Origin: Porphyrobacter sp.
GTDB taxonomy: Bacteria; Pseudomonadota; Alphaproteobacteria; Sphingomonadales; Sphingomonadaceae
Assembly (NCBI GenBank): GCA_016125555.1
Contig: WGLN01000007.1
Coordinates: 27,463-91,462 of the forward strand
Direction: 5' to 3'
DNA: 64,000 nucleotides
Of the stretch, positions 45,592 through 53,558 are shown piece after piece. The translations under genes were made by a program, and so were the position numbers. Position 1 is the stretch's first letter, and the number at the start of each line of letters is the position of its first letter. The notes beneath the pieces were generated by a model. That model had not been told where the DNA came from. It saw nothing but the letters and a program-made list of their open reading frames with translations, and did no database searches.

Positions 45592-46806
45592 TCAGCGGAT
45601 CACCAGGACCTCGATGTCGCCGAGTGCGCTCGATCCGTGGCGAACCACGTCGCCCGGCTGCAGATAATGTCCGCCGGCACGTTCGTTGGCGATGAAGGTC
45701 CGGCGCGCGACATCCAGCAGCGATTCGCGCGCCAGCGGACCTCCGGCCAGAGCATAGGCCACGGCGGCCTCGATCAGGTCGGCGCGCGTGGGCGGCGTGA
45801 AGATCGTCCCTTCCGAAGTCCCTGACATCAGCGTTGCCGAGGTCGGGATCGCACGGTCGGGCATCAGCCGCGTGTAGGCATCCCGGTAAAGAAAGCGCGG
45901 CGTTTCCATGTCGGCCAGCGCCTTGGCGGCGAGCGCCCGGAAGTCGAGCGTCATCTCGCTCCCGCGAGCGTCCTGTCGCGGCGATCCGTTGACCGCGGTC
46001 GTCATGCGCTGCGCCGCAACGAAGCTGCGCCAATCGCGCGGCACCACCAGAAAGGGACCGGTTGGGAAGAAGTCGGGCCCGCTTTTGGCATCGCTGAAGC
46101 CCTTGCCCGAATCGAGATTGTCGGGATCGGCCAGATTGATCAGCGCATTGCGGTTGGTGAAATCCCCGCACAGGAAGAAACCCTTGGTGGCGGCGTCGAA
46201 ATCCTCGGGGCTGCGCAGTGGCCGGTCGAAACGCACGCAGATCTCGACCTCGTAATCGAGCAGGATTCCCTCGTCCGCACGAACTTGCGTGCGGGCCGGG
46301 GTGGCAGGGCCGAACTTGGGAAACTGGAACACCGCGGTGCTGTTCGCCTCGGCGGCGTGCTCGGGGAAGTTGGTTCCGGTGCCAATATGCTGCGTACCGG
46401 CAGGCCCGGCGGGCAGAAGTTCGGCAATTTGCATGGTGATTTGCGCAAGGCGGGCGGCATTGCCTGCCAAGACCTGCGACAGGTCCGCTCCTGCCAAGGC
46501 AGCAAAAGGATCCTCCGTCGGGCCCGCGCCCAGTTCGGCGAGATCGATGCCGGTGATCCGCTCGCCGCTGCGGTCAAGAACCAGCATGGTGCCGGTCCGC
46601 CCGTCGGCCCGGGGGAAAAGAGCCAGCGTCACGGCTTCATCGAGCGGCGCGATGCCCGGTACCAGCGGCTCGCTTTCGAAACTGGCCGGGTTGAACTTCG
46701 GATCGGGCGAGGTGGCCCAGGCCGCGAAGACACCCCCGCCCAGCACGACAACCGCAGCGGCGAGCCACCTTGCCAGTCTCGGAGCTGACGGGCGATCGTT
46801 GGGCAT
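45592..46806 (-). CDS. FAH-fold hydrolase with N-terminal signal anchor
   Basis: Fumarylacetoacetate-hydrolase-fold protein (404 aa) that should cleave or decarboxylate a beta-diketo or acylpyruvate-type compound. Metal and active-site segments: GTGTNFPEHAAEAN, LLDYEVEICVRFDRP (EVE metal ligands), FLCGDFTNRNAL, FSDAKSGPDFFPTGPFLV and a C-terminal LQPGDVVRHG. Unusually, it begins with a hydrophobic segment (WLAAAVVVLGGGVFAAWA) and about 120 extra residues, suggesting a membrane-anchored periplasmic enzyme; most FAH proteins are cytosolic. AAGGAG lies 7 bases before ATG 46806. Divergent from the TetR gene. Confidence 0.8.
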   Translation of the reverse strand: MPNDRPSAPRLARWLAAAVVVLGGGVFAAWATSPDPKFNPASFESEPLVPGIAPLDEAVTLALFPRADGRTGTMLVLDRSGERITGIDLAELGAGPTEDPFAALAGADLSQVLAGNAARLAQITMQIAELLPAGPAGTQHIGTGTNFPEHAAEANSTAVFQFPKFGPATPARTQVRADEGILLDYEVEICVRFDRPLRSPEDFDAATKGFFLCGDFTNRNALINLADPDNLDSGKGFSDAKSGPDFFPTGPFLVVPRDWRSFVAAQRMTTAVNGSPRQDARGSEMTLDFRALAAKALADMETPRFLYRDAYTRLMPDRAIPTSATLMSGTSEGTIFTPPTRADLIEAAVAYALAGGPLARESLLDVARRTFIANERAGGHYLQPGDVVRHGSSALGDIEVLVIR

Positions 46807-46857
46807 GGTCCGGCTCCTTCGGTGCACATGCAGGCACCCGAGGAAATAATTGACACA

Positions 46858-46867
46858 CGTTATAACG
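46858..46867. promoter_or_regulatory. Candidate TetR operator
   Basis: Perfect palindrome CGTTATAACG in the FAH/TetR divergent region, including TATAAC that could act as a -10 in either direction. TTGACA stands just left (46850-46855). Confidence 0.4.
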
Positions 46868-46869
46868 AA

Positions 46870-47526
46870 ATGCAAATTCGCCGCATGTCGAGACGCGAGG
46901 AAGCCAAGGCGTTCAACCGTGCGCGCATCTGCGCTGCCGCGCAGGAGATCATCCGGCGCGAGGGCATCGACAAGCTCACCATGCGCCGGCTCGCCGAACA
47001 GGCCGGGGTGAGCCTGCGCACGCCCTACAACCTGTTCGGTTCCAAGACCGAGGTGCTGATTGCCCTCCTCGACGAAGCCGGGTTCCATCTCCCAGCGCTC
47101 GGCGCATCGCAGTCCGCCGGTCCGGCACTCGCGCAGCTGCTGGATGCCCTTGCGCAAATCGAGAGGTTTCTTGCCGCGGACGAGGAATATTACCGCGGCA
47201 TCTACCAGGCGATCATGACCTCCGATCATCCCGAGGCTCGCGCGGCGGGGATGATGCGCGCGATCCTCACGACGCAATGGCTGACCGCACGCGCAGCGGC
47301 ACAAGGCGAGCTCGCGCCCGGAACCGACAGTGCGGCGCTGGGACGACATCTCGCGATCCAGCTGCTCGCGGTGCTGGGGATGTGGGGATCGGGCCTCCTC
47401 CCCAATCGCGAGAGCATCGCCCAGGTCCGCCGCGTGTGGCTCGCCGCGCTGCTCCACCATACCGGCGACACGGCGCGAACATCGCTGGCGGCGGCCTATC
47501 GCGCCGCCTGCGAGGCTAAGAGGTGA
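46870..47526 (+). CDS. TetR/AcrR-family transcriptional regulator
   Basis: N-terminal helix-turn-helix (ICAAAQEIIRREGIDKLTMR then RLAEQAGVSLRTPYNLFGSK) and an alpha-helical ligand-binding C-terminus. Probably represses itself and the flanking catabolic genes. Start uncertain: ATGs at 46822, 46870 and 46885 are all in frame; the first would place the palindrome inside the coding region. I use 46870. The next gene starts 4 bases after the stop, so the regulator is probably cotranscribed with the PhlG-like gene. Confidence 0.82.
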   Translation: MQIRRMSRREEAKAFNRARICAAAQEIIRREGIDKLTMRRLAEQAGVSLRTPYNLFGSKTEVLIALLDEAGFHLPALGASQSAGPALAQLLDALAQIERFLAADEEYYRGIYQAIMTSDHPEARAAGMMRAILTTQWLTARAAAQGELAPGTDSAALGRHLAIQLLAVLGMWGSGLLPNRESIAQVRRVWLAALLHHTGDTARTSLAAAYRAACEAKR

Positions 47527-47530
47527 CGCG

Positions 47531-48352
47531 ATGATGCAGGGACGGCTCGGCTATTCGCCGCAGGAGCTTGCGCAAAGCCCCTACGCGCGGTTCTACGACC
47601 CCGCGATCGGGCCGCTCCAGCCCCAGGTTGCCGAGGCCCTGCTGATCGGGCCGCAGGCCGCCGAGCTGCTTCCTCCGGTCGGCGCCGCGCCCTCGCTTCT
47701 CGAGCCGGGCTATTGGCCGGTCGAAACCGGCTATGCCCGTCCGGCCGACGGCTCGATCCGGGTGTTCTGCTTCACCACCATGCCCGGCGTGACGCCGACG
47801 ATGTGGGACTGGTGGTTCGGTTGGCACGGTTGCGAAGCACAGCGTTACAAGCTGTGGCACCCCAAGGCGCATATCGACGCGCGCTGGGCCGACGGGCGCG
47901 CTGATGAAAGCTATCTCGGGCGCACCTCGCTGATCACCGAATATCTCGGCCCGCGCGTCGTCAAGGGCGCGATTGGCTTCGTGCGCCCCGCGGTCATGGG
48001 GCTGGACGAGGCGCGACTGGTGGCGCAGGGCGAGGTTGCGATCTGCGCTCGCGTCGGCGTTCCGGGCACGGCGCTCAAGGGCGGATGGCTGCTGCACCAC
48101 CTGCGCCCGGTCGACGGGGGCAGCGAGATGCGCTCGCGCATGTGGATGGGCGGCGCGAACACCGCGATCGGGGAGAATCCCGGCGCACTGGCGCGCGGGG
48201 TGGCCCGGGCGATCCGTCCGGTGGCGGGACGGATGCTGCCCTCGCCAGCCGATCTGCTGGTTCATAATGCACAGGAAATGGCCCATCTCGCAGGCTTCCT
48301 GCCGCAATTGTTCGAGGCCTTCGGCGCGGCCTATCGCGAGCGGCCGGCGTGA
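47531..48352 (+). CDS. DAPG hydrolase (PhlG)-like C-C hydrolase
   Basis: 273 residues resembling PhlG, the Zn enzyme that removes an acetyl group from 2,4-diacetylphloroglucinol by C-C hydrolysis. Seen in the sequence: WDWWFGWHGCEAQRYKLWHP followed by KAH, TSLITEYLG, and HNAQEMAHL near the C-terminus. The last gives an H-x3-E pair like the metal ligands of PhlG, with His and Glu candidates in the first two. AGGTG lies just upstream of ATG 47531. True substrate unknown; no phl biosynthetic genes are present. Confidence 0.7.
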   Translation: MMQGRLGYSPQELAQSPYARFYDPAIGPLQPQVAEALLIGPQAAELLPPVGAAPSLLEPGYWPVETGYARPADGSIRVFCFTTMPGVTPTMWDWWFGWHGCEAQRYKLWHPKAHIDARWADGRADESYLGRTSLITEYLGPRVVKGAIGFVRPAVMGLDEARLVAQGEVAICARVGVPGTALKGGWLLHHLRPVDGGSEMRSRMWMGGANTAIGENPGALARGVARAIRPVAGRMLPSPADLLVHNAQEMAHLAGFLPQLFEAFGAAYRERPA

Positions 48353-49737
48353 GGCGCCCCAAGGGCAGGGGCCGCAGCTGGCGGCGCGGCGAGCCGGGTT
48401 TCGACGCCGCGGTTCTGGCGACCAGTTTCAACGCCCGCGATCCCGGAGTCCGCCCCGATCTGCTGGTCGAGGCGAATGATGCCGAGGACGTATGCCGCGC
48501 GCTGCAATTGGCCCGCGAAAACGGCTGGCCGGTCAGCATCGTGTCGGGCGGGCACAGCTGGGCGCAAAACCACCTTCGCGAGGGCGGACTGCTGCTCAGC
48601 ATGGCGCGAATCAACGGGATCGCAATCGACCCGGCAAGCCGGACCGCGCGGGTGGGGCCGGGGTGCTGGGGCCTCGATCTCGACCTTGCGTTGAGGCCGC
48701 ACGGGCTGTTCTTTCCTGTCGCCCATGCCCCGGATGTGGCTCTGGGAGGGTTTCTGCTGCAGGGCGGCTTCGGCTGGGGGAGCCGTGCGCTGGGCCTTGC
48801 GACCGAAAGCCTCGTGGGCATCGACGTGATCCTTGCCGATGGCACGCAGATCCACGCCAGCGCGACCGAGAACGCCGACATCTTCTGGGCCGCGCGCGGA
48901 TCGGGGCCGGGGTTTTTCGCGGTCGTCCTGCGCTATCACCTGCGGCTTCACCCGCGCCCGAAGGTCACGGCAATGAAGATGCAGATCTTCCGCCAGCGCC
49001 ATCTCGATGCGGTGTTCCGCTGGGCCGACGCGGTGGGGGCAAGCGTCGCCCGCTCGGTCGAATTCCAGATGCTGATCACGCCGCGCGCGCTGGGCATTTT
49101 CGTGCCCGGGATCGAGGTGATCGCGCCGGTGCTCGCGGGCAGCTGGGAAGAGGCGCGCGCGGCGGTGCGCTTCATCGACGCGAGCCCGATCCGGCAGCTC
49201 GCCAGCTTCACCACGCCGCTGGTGCCGATGAGCACCGCGTTCATGTCGCGCACCGCCAACATCACGCATTTCCCGCCCGGCGTGCGCTGGTGCGCGGACA
49301 ATATCTGGACCGACGCGCCGATCGACGACCTGCTCCCCGGCATCCACGCTATCGCCGAGACGATGCCGCCAGCCCCCAGCCACAGCCTGTGGCTCAACTG
49401 GCACCCGCCGGCCACCCGGCCGGACATGGCCTTCTCGCTCGAGGCGAAACGCTATCTGGCGGTCTACGGCGAATGGAAGCGCGGCGCGGAGGATGCGCGC
49501 TATGCCGACTGGGCGACCCGGCAGATGGCCGCGATGGCGCCCCATGCGGCAGGCATCCAGCTGGCCGACGAGAACCTCGGCCGCAGACCGGCCCGCTTCA
49601 TGAAGGCGGAGAACCTCGCCCGGCTTGAGAGGCTGCGCCGAACCCACGATCCGGCCGGGCTCTTCCGCTCGTGGATGGGCCGCGAGGACAGCCTGTCCGG
49701 CGGGGCGGAGGATCGCGTCTTGGAAGAGGACGTTTAG
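48349..49737 (+). CDS. FAD-dependent oxidase, berberine-bridge-enzyme-like
   Basis: Secreted-type family but no signal peptide visible here (462 aa). The N-terminal PCMH-type FAD domain contains VSIVSGGHSWAQN, where the His is the usual covalent flavin attachment site, and GGFLLQGGFGWGSRALGLA. The C-terminal BBE-like segment ends near RRTHDPAGLFRSWMG. GTG start overlaps the PhlG-like stop (GTGA), so translation is coupled. Probably oxidises the substrate or product of the PhlG-like or FAH-fold enzyme; this link is inferred from linkage only. Confidence 0.83.
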   Translation: MRRPKGRGRSWRRGEPGFDAAVLATSFNARDPGVRPDLLVEANDAEDVCRALQLARENGWPVSIVSGGHSWAQNHLREGGLLLSMARINGIAIDPASRTARVGPGCWGLDLDLALRPHGLFFPVAHAPDVALGGFLLQGGFGWGSRALGLATESLVGIDVILADGTQIHASATENADIFWAARGSGPGFFAVVLRYHLRLHPRPKVTAMKMQIFRQRHLDAVFRWADAVGASVARSVEFQMLITPRALGIFVPGIEVIAPVLAGSWEEARAAVRFIDASPIRQLASFTTPLVPMSTAFMSRTANITHFPPGVRWCADNIWTDAPIDDLLPGIHAIAETMPPAPSHSLWLNWHPPATRPDMAFSLEAKRYLAVYGEWKRGAEDARYADWATRQMAAMAPHAAGIQLADENLGRRPARFMKAENLARLERLRRTHDPAGLFRSWMGREDSLSGGAEDRVLEEDV

Positions 49738-49873
49738 GCGCGCACCCCGGCTGTGCAATGCCCGCGGTCAAGGCGCGGCGGTGCCCGATCCCGACCCACG
49801 CCCGTTCGCGGCGGGTTTTTCCCCGCTTTCGCGTTTTCCTCGTGACGACATCGTCAGCAAGAGGAGAAAGCGC

Positions 49874-50302
49874 GTGCCGAAAGACAAGGTTATGATCGGG
49901 CTGATCGGTGCCTGCCTCCTGGCGGGCTGCGGTGCCTCGCCCGGAGATTCCGGAGAGACGCTCTCGGACGAAGCGCCGGCGGGCAACCGGAACGTCGCCT
50001 TGCCGGACGACTTCCCGGCGGACATCGCCTTGCCCGAAGATGCCCGGCTGGTGCTCGTCAGCAGGCCCCTTCCGGGCGACGTCTTCATCGAAGGGCGCAG
50101 CGCGATCGGCGCCAAGGAGATCGTCGAAGGTTTCGCGCAGCGGCTGGCGGATGCCGGCTACACCCTCACCGACCGCGCCACCATCCAGGACCCGCTCGAG
50201 CTCTATTTCGAGGGCAAGAGCGTGGAAGGCGGCAACATCCGGGTGCGCGACGACGGCGGCGAGCGCCAGTTCATGCTCACCTACACCGAGGCCGGGCGAT
50301 GA
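49874..50302 (+). CDS. Putative lipoprotein, unknown family (142 aa)
   Basis: Lipobox at LLAGCGAS after a short hydrophobic signal. A conserved-looking stretch LPDDFPADIALPEDARLVL is followed by an alpha/beta domain (VEGFAQRLADAGYTL, ELYFEGKSVEGGNIRV). GTG 49874 has AGGAG 7 bases upstream. The next gene is its partial paralogue and overlaps by four bases. Function unknown. Confidence 0.7.
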   Translation: MPKDKVMIGLIGACLLAGCGASPGDSGETLSDEAPAGNRNVALPDDFPADIALPEDARLVLVSRPLPGDVFIEGRSAIGAKEIVEGFAQRLADAGYTLTDRATIQDPLELYFEGKSVEGGNIRVRDDGGERQFMLTYTEAGR

Positions 50303-50802
50303 CCCGGCGGCTGCAGATCGGAGCGGGCGCTGCGGCGCTTGCGGCGGGCCTCGCGCTGGCCTCTTGCGGCGCGGATGCGCCTGCGGCGATCGACCCGCCC
50401 ACAGGGGAAGCGACCACCGCCACGGTCGACGGCATTCTGGCCATCGAGGACGACGATTCCGGGGTGCTCGGCAGCATCGAGCTGCCGCGGCCCGATTGGC
50501 TGCCTTCCGACATGCCGCTGCCGGGCGATGCGCACATCTACATCACCACGCGCATCCCGCGCGGCGGGGATCCCGACCTGTTCATGCTCCAGGCCAAGTC
50601 CAAGGTCGATTCCGAGGCCTATGCCAAGGCGTTCTTCGACTGGGCGCAGGCCAAGGGCCTGAAGCCCGAGATGGACGACAAGCCCGGCCGGACCACCCGG
50701 CTGGTCGGCTTCACCGGAGCCGGGGATTCGCCCGCGATGCTGCAGGTGATCTCGCGCGAGGGCTATCGCGACATCGTCATCAGCTTTGCAGGGCCGCTAT
50801 AG
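50299..50802 (+). CDS. Putative lipoprotein, paralogue of upstream gene (167 aa)
   Basis: Lipobox LALASCGAD. Shares the plan of its upstream neighbour: LPSDMPLPGDAHIYITTRIP corresponds to LPADIALPEDARLVLVSRPLP in register, then a helical segment and a C-terminal strand. ATGA overlap implies coupled translation. Likely products of a tandem duplication; function unknown. Confidence 0.7.
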   Translation: MTRRLQIGAGAAALAAGLALASCGADAPAAIDPPTGEATTATVDGILAIEDDDSGVLGSIELPRPDWLPSDMPLPGDAHIYITTRIPRGGDPDLFMLQAKSKVDSEAYAKAFFDWAQAKGLKPEMDDKPGRTTRLVGFTGAGDSPAMLQVISREGYRDIVISFAGPL

Positions 50803-50812
50803 CGTTTGCGCC

Positions 50813-51262
50813 TCAGGGGCTCTGCCTGATCGTGATGAAGCTGTCCCAGCCATCGTCGGGGAAGGGCAGGTCGTAGACCGTCAGCACCACCGTCCCCGCA
50901 GCCCCGCCCGGCGCCGAATAGCGGAAACCTGTTTCGCCTTCGGGCAGCGCCGTCACGTTGTCATACCCGGCATAGGGCAGGGCGCAGCGGTAGAAGTCTG
51001 CGATCTGAGCAGGCGTTCCCAAGGTCTTGAGGGTGATGTCGGGAGCGTCCGGGGCGGCGGAGCGGTCCTCGGTCACGATCGCCCCCGAAGGCACCGGAAC
51101 GCGCACCGCGCGCTCGGGCAGCTCCCACACCGCCATTCCCGCGCACGCCGCGGTGCCCGAACTCATGTCGGGCGCGGGCGGCGGCGGTGCCTGTCCGGGG
51201 CGGGCGGGCAGGGCGGTGCAGCCGGCGGCCAAGAGCAGCGGGGCAAGCGCAAGCGGGCGCAT
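50813..51262 (-). CDS. Putative lipoprotein at end of autotransporter operon (149 aa)
   Basis: Signal peptide with lipobox LLAAGCTAL, Pro-rich linker, then a small domain with two Cys (SSGTAACAGM and FYRCALPYAG). The ATG overlaps the autotransporter stop by one base (TGATG), so it is translated with it. Convergent with the plus-strand lipoprotein pair. Function unknown; possibly an accessory factor for the autotransporter. Confidence 0.7.
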   Translation of the reverse strand: MRPLALAPLLLAAGCTALPARPGQAPPPPAPDMSSGTAACAGMAVWELPERAVRVPVPSGAIVTEDRSAAPDAPDITLKTLGTPAQIADFYRCALPYAGYDNVTALPEGETGFRYSAPGGAAGTVVLTVYDLPFPDDGWDSFITIRQSP

Positions 51263-53457
51263 CAGAAGGCTCCCGTCAGGCTGAGCCCGCCGTCGAGCTG
51301 CCACGCGCTCCCGTAGACCGGGCTGCGCGCGCCGACCCTCACCCCGATCGCGAGCGGACCGACCGGGATCGCGTAACCCGCGCCAAGCCGCGCCCGCGTG
51401 TTCTTGCGCGCGAGGCCGGAGGTCAGCGTGAAGGCCTCCATCCCCGGAATTTCCGATGTCCCGGCAAAGGCCACGGGATCGGCATCGAGATCGGCCTCGA
51501 CCGCCCCGGTCAGCACGAGGTGATTGTCGCCGAGCGGCAGGACGAGGTCGGCTCCGACCTCTGCGAGCGTGCGATGGGCTGCGAAGCCGGCGAAGCTGGC
51601 GGGGAAGTCGACCCCCTCCTCGGCAAAACCGTCGCGGGTGCTGCGATAGCGCGCGATTTCCGCCCAGGGCCTGAGGACCGTGCTTTCGCCGATCGCCAGG
51701 CCGTAGCCCGCGCGCACGCCATAGCTTTCCGACACCAGACGCGTCCTGCCGGTCATGACCTCGACGTCGGCGAATTCCGCGCCGCGATCGAGTGCGAGAT
51801 TTTCATGGGCGCGGGCATACCAGGCGCGGCCCGAGAGGCCGGTCGCCGCGCCGCCATAGTCGAGCGACACCGCCCACGCGCGGCTACCGCTTTCGCGGGT
51901 CCGGTCGCCCCTGATCGTCGGATCGGCGAAGACATAGCTGCCGCCGATGCTGAGGTCCTTCGCGACGGCGAGCCGCCCGAAGACCCGCGCGCCCGCCGTG
52001 CCGCGGCGTCCGGCGAGCGTGCTCTGCGCGGTGACGAGCCCGAGAGCTTCCGCGCCGATACACAGGCGTTCCTCCCCAGGGTGGCAGCCCGGCGCTGCGA
52101 TCAACTGGGTGAAGCGCTGCTGCAGTTCGACCGCGAGTTCCGCCTCTTCCGCGAGGCCGGAAAAGGAGGCGAGCATGTTGGTGAAATCCTGCATCGCCGT
52201 GCGGTAGATGAAGGCGCGCACCTGCCCCTGCGCATTCTCGGAATAGCCGACGATGGTGGAACCGTCCTCGCTGATGTCAAGGGCTCGCGATTGCGCACCG
52301 CCGAGCGTACCGAGCGGAACCAGCCCGGTCTCCTCGGTCCAGCGGTAGGCCAGGGACGGTTCGCCGAAGGCCGCGCGCGCTCCACCCACGATCACGCTCC
52401 CGTCCCCGCTCAGCGCGTAGGCTCTGGTGAAGGCCTGGCCCGGGGTGTCGGAAGGCAGGTAGCCAACTTCCCGCATCACCCCGTCGCGCCAGTAGAACGC
52501 CTGCGTGGTCTGCTGGACATCGGGATTGGTCGGCTGGGTGTTGCCGATGATCGTCGACCCGTCGGCGCTGATTGCCGTCGCATAGACATCGCGATTGCCG
52601 AGATCGCCGATGTCGGTCATGGCCCCGTCTTCCCAGATGAACACGCGATTCCTGAAGAACGTGCCCTCCATGACCCTCGCGAAACCGGCGATGATGCTGC
52701 CATCGTCGCTGATCAGGCTCGCGGAGCCTTCGAGCTGGCCGGGCAGGGTGCCCAGGCTCTGCATCGTGCCCCCGCTCCAGCGGAACGCCTCGCGTCCCCC
52801 GCCATCGACATCGGAGGTGCCGACCACGATCGACCCGTCGCCGCTGACGGCGAGCGCCACCGAGGCCACGCCGCCGAGCAGGCCCAGATCCTCGACCCCT
52901 TCCTCGGTCCAGCGCACCGCATGCTGATAGGGTCCGACGTAACCGATGCCGACCAGCGTTGAGCCGTCGTGATCAATCCCATAGACAAGGAAGATGGTGA
53001 GCGCGCCGGGCGCCGAAGGCTCGTCGATCCGGGTGGCGATGCCGTCGCGATAGCGATAGACCCCGAGCCTGGCCATGCCCGTGTCGGTGATGGCGATCGT
53101 CGATCCGTCGCGGCTCATCAGGCCGCGAAGGCCTCCTTGGTTGGACAGGTTCGCGGGACCATAGTTCGATCCGGGCACGGTGATGTCCTCGATCACGCCG
53201 TTGCGCCACAGCACCATGCGAATCGCGCCGCTGTCATCCTGTGCGAAGCCGTAGACGGTCGATCCGTCCCCGTTGACCTGCAGGGCGACGGATTCGTCGC
53301 CGCCTGCGGTGCCGAGATCAACGAGCTCTTCATCGGGAATGTCCTGCGCGCCGGCGGCGACCGGCACGAGGGCCGCGCAGATGCCGGCAAAGACGGTCAG
53401 ACGCAGACTTGCGCCTCTGCGAAAACCACGCGGCTGAACTTCGGTGACAATGGACAA
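51262..53457 (-). CDS. HAF-repeat autotransporter (outer-membrane beta-barrel)
   Basis: 731 residues: signal peptide (LTVFAGICAALVPVAAGAQ), then about eight degenerate repeats of the HAF type, each carrying a variant of LG.LGG..S.A..IS.DGS.IVG (for example DLGLLGGVASVALAVSGDGS and SLGTLPG..SLISDDGS). A C-terminal autotransporter barrel of about 270 residues ends in Phe (GGLSLTGAF). The passenger would be displayed on the surface. TTG 53457 preceded by GGGGGAG is preferred; ATG 53496 is an alternative. Lies downstream of the kinase gene on the same strand. Confidence 0.82.
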   Translation of the reverse strand: MSIVTEVQPRGFRRGASLRLTVFAGICAALVPVAAGAQDIPDEELVDLGTAGGDESVALQVNGDGSTVYGFAQDDSGAIRMVLWRNGVIEDITVPGSNYGPANLSNQGGLRGLMSRDGSTIAITDTGMARLGVYRYRDGIATRIDEPSAPGALTIFLVYGIDHDGSTLVGIGYVGPYQHAVRWTEEGVEDLGLLGGVASVALAVSGDGSIVVGTSDVDGGGREAFRWSGGTMQSLGTLPGQLEGSASLISDDGSIIAGFARVMEGTFFRNRVFIWEDGAMTDIGDLGNRDVYATAISADGSTIIGNTQPTNPDVQQTTQAFYWRDGVMREVGYLPSDTPGQAFTRAYALSGDGSVIVGGARAAFGEPSLAYRWTEETGLVPLGTLGGAQSRALDISEDGSTIVGYSENAQGQVRAFIYRTAMQDFTNMLASFSGLAEEAELAVELQQRFTQLIAAPGCHPGEERLCIGAEALGLVTAQSTLAGRRGTAGARVFGRLAVAKDLSIGGSYVFADPTIRGDRTRESGSRAWAVSLDYGGAATGLSGRAWYARAHENLALDRGAEFADVEVMTGRTRLVSESYGVRAGYGLAIGESTVLRPWAEIARYRSTRDGFAEEGVDFPASFAGFAAHRTLAEVGADLVLPLGDNHLVLTGAVEADLDADPVAFAGTSEIPGMEAFTLTSGLARKNTRARLGAGYAIPVGPLAIGVRVGARSPVYGSAWQLDGGLSLTGAF

Positions 53458-53558
53458 GGTGCTCTCCCCCAATCGAGACGGCCGCGGGTGCGGCATCTTC
53501 CCTCACGCGAAGCGCCGGGATTTTCCGTCACGGGAAATGCGAAACTTTTCGCGGGGGG

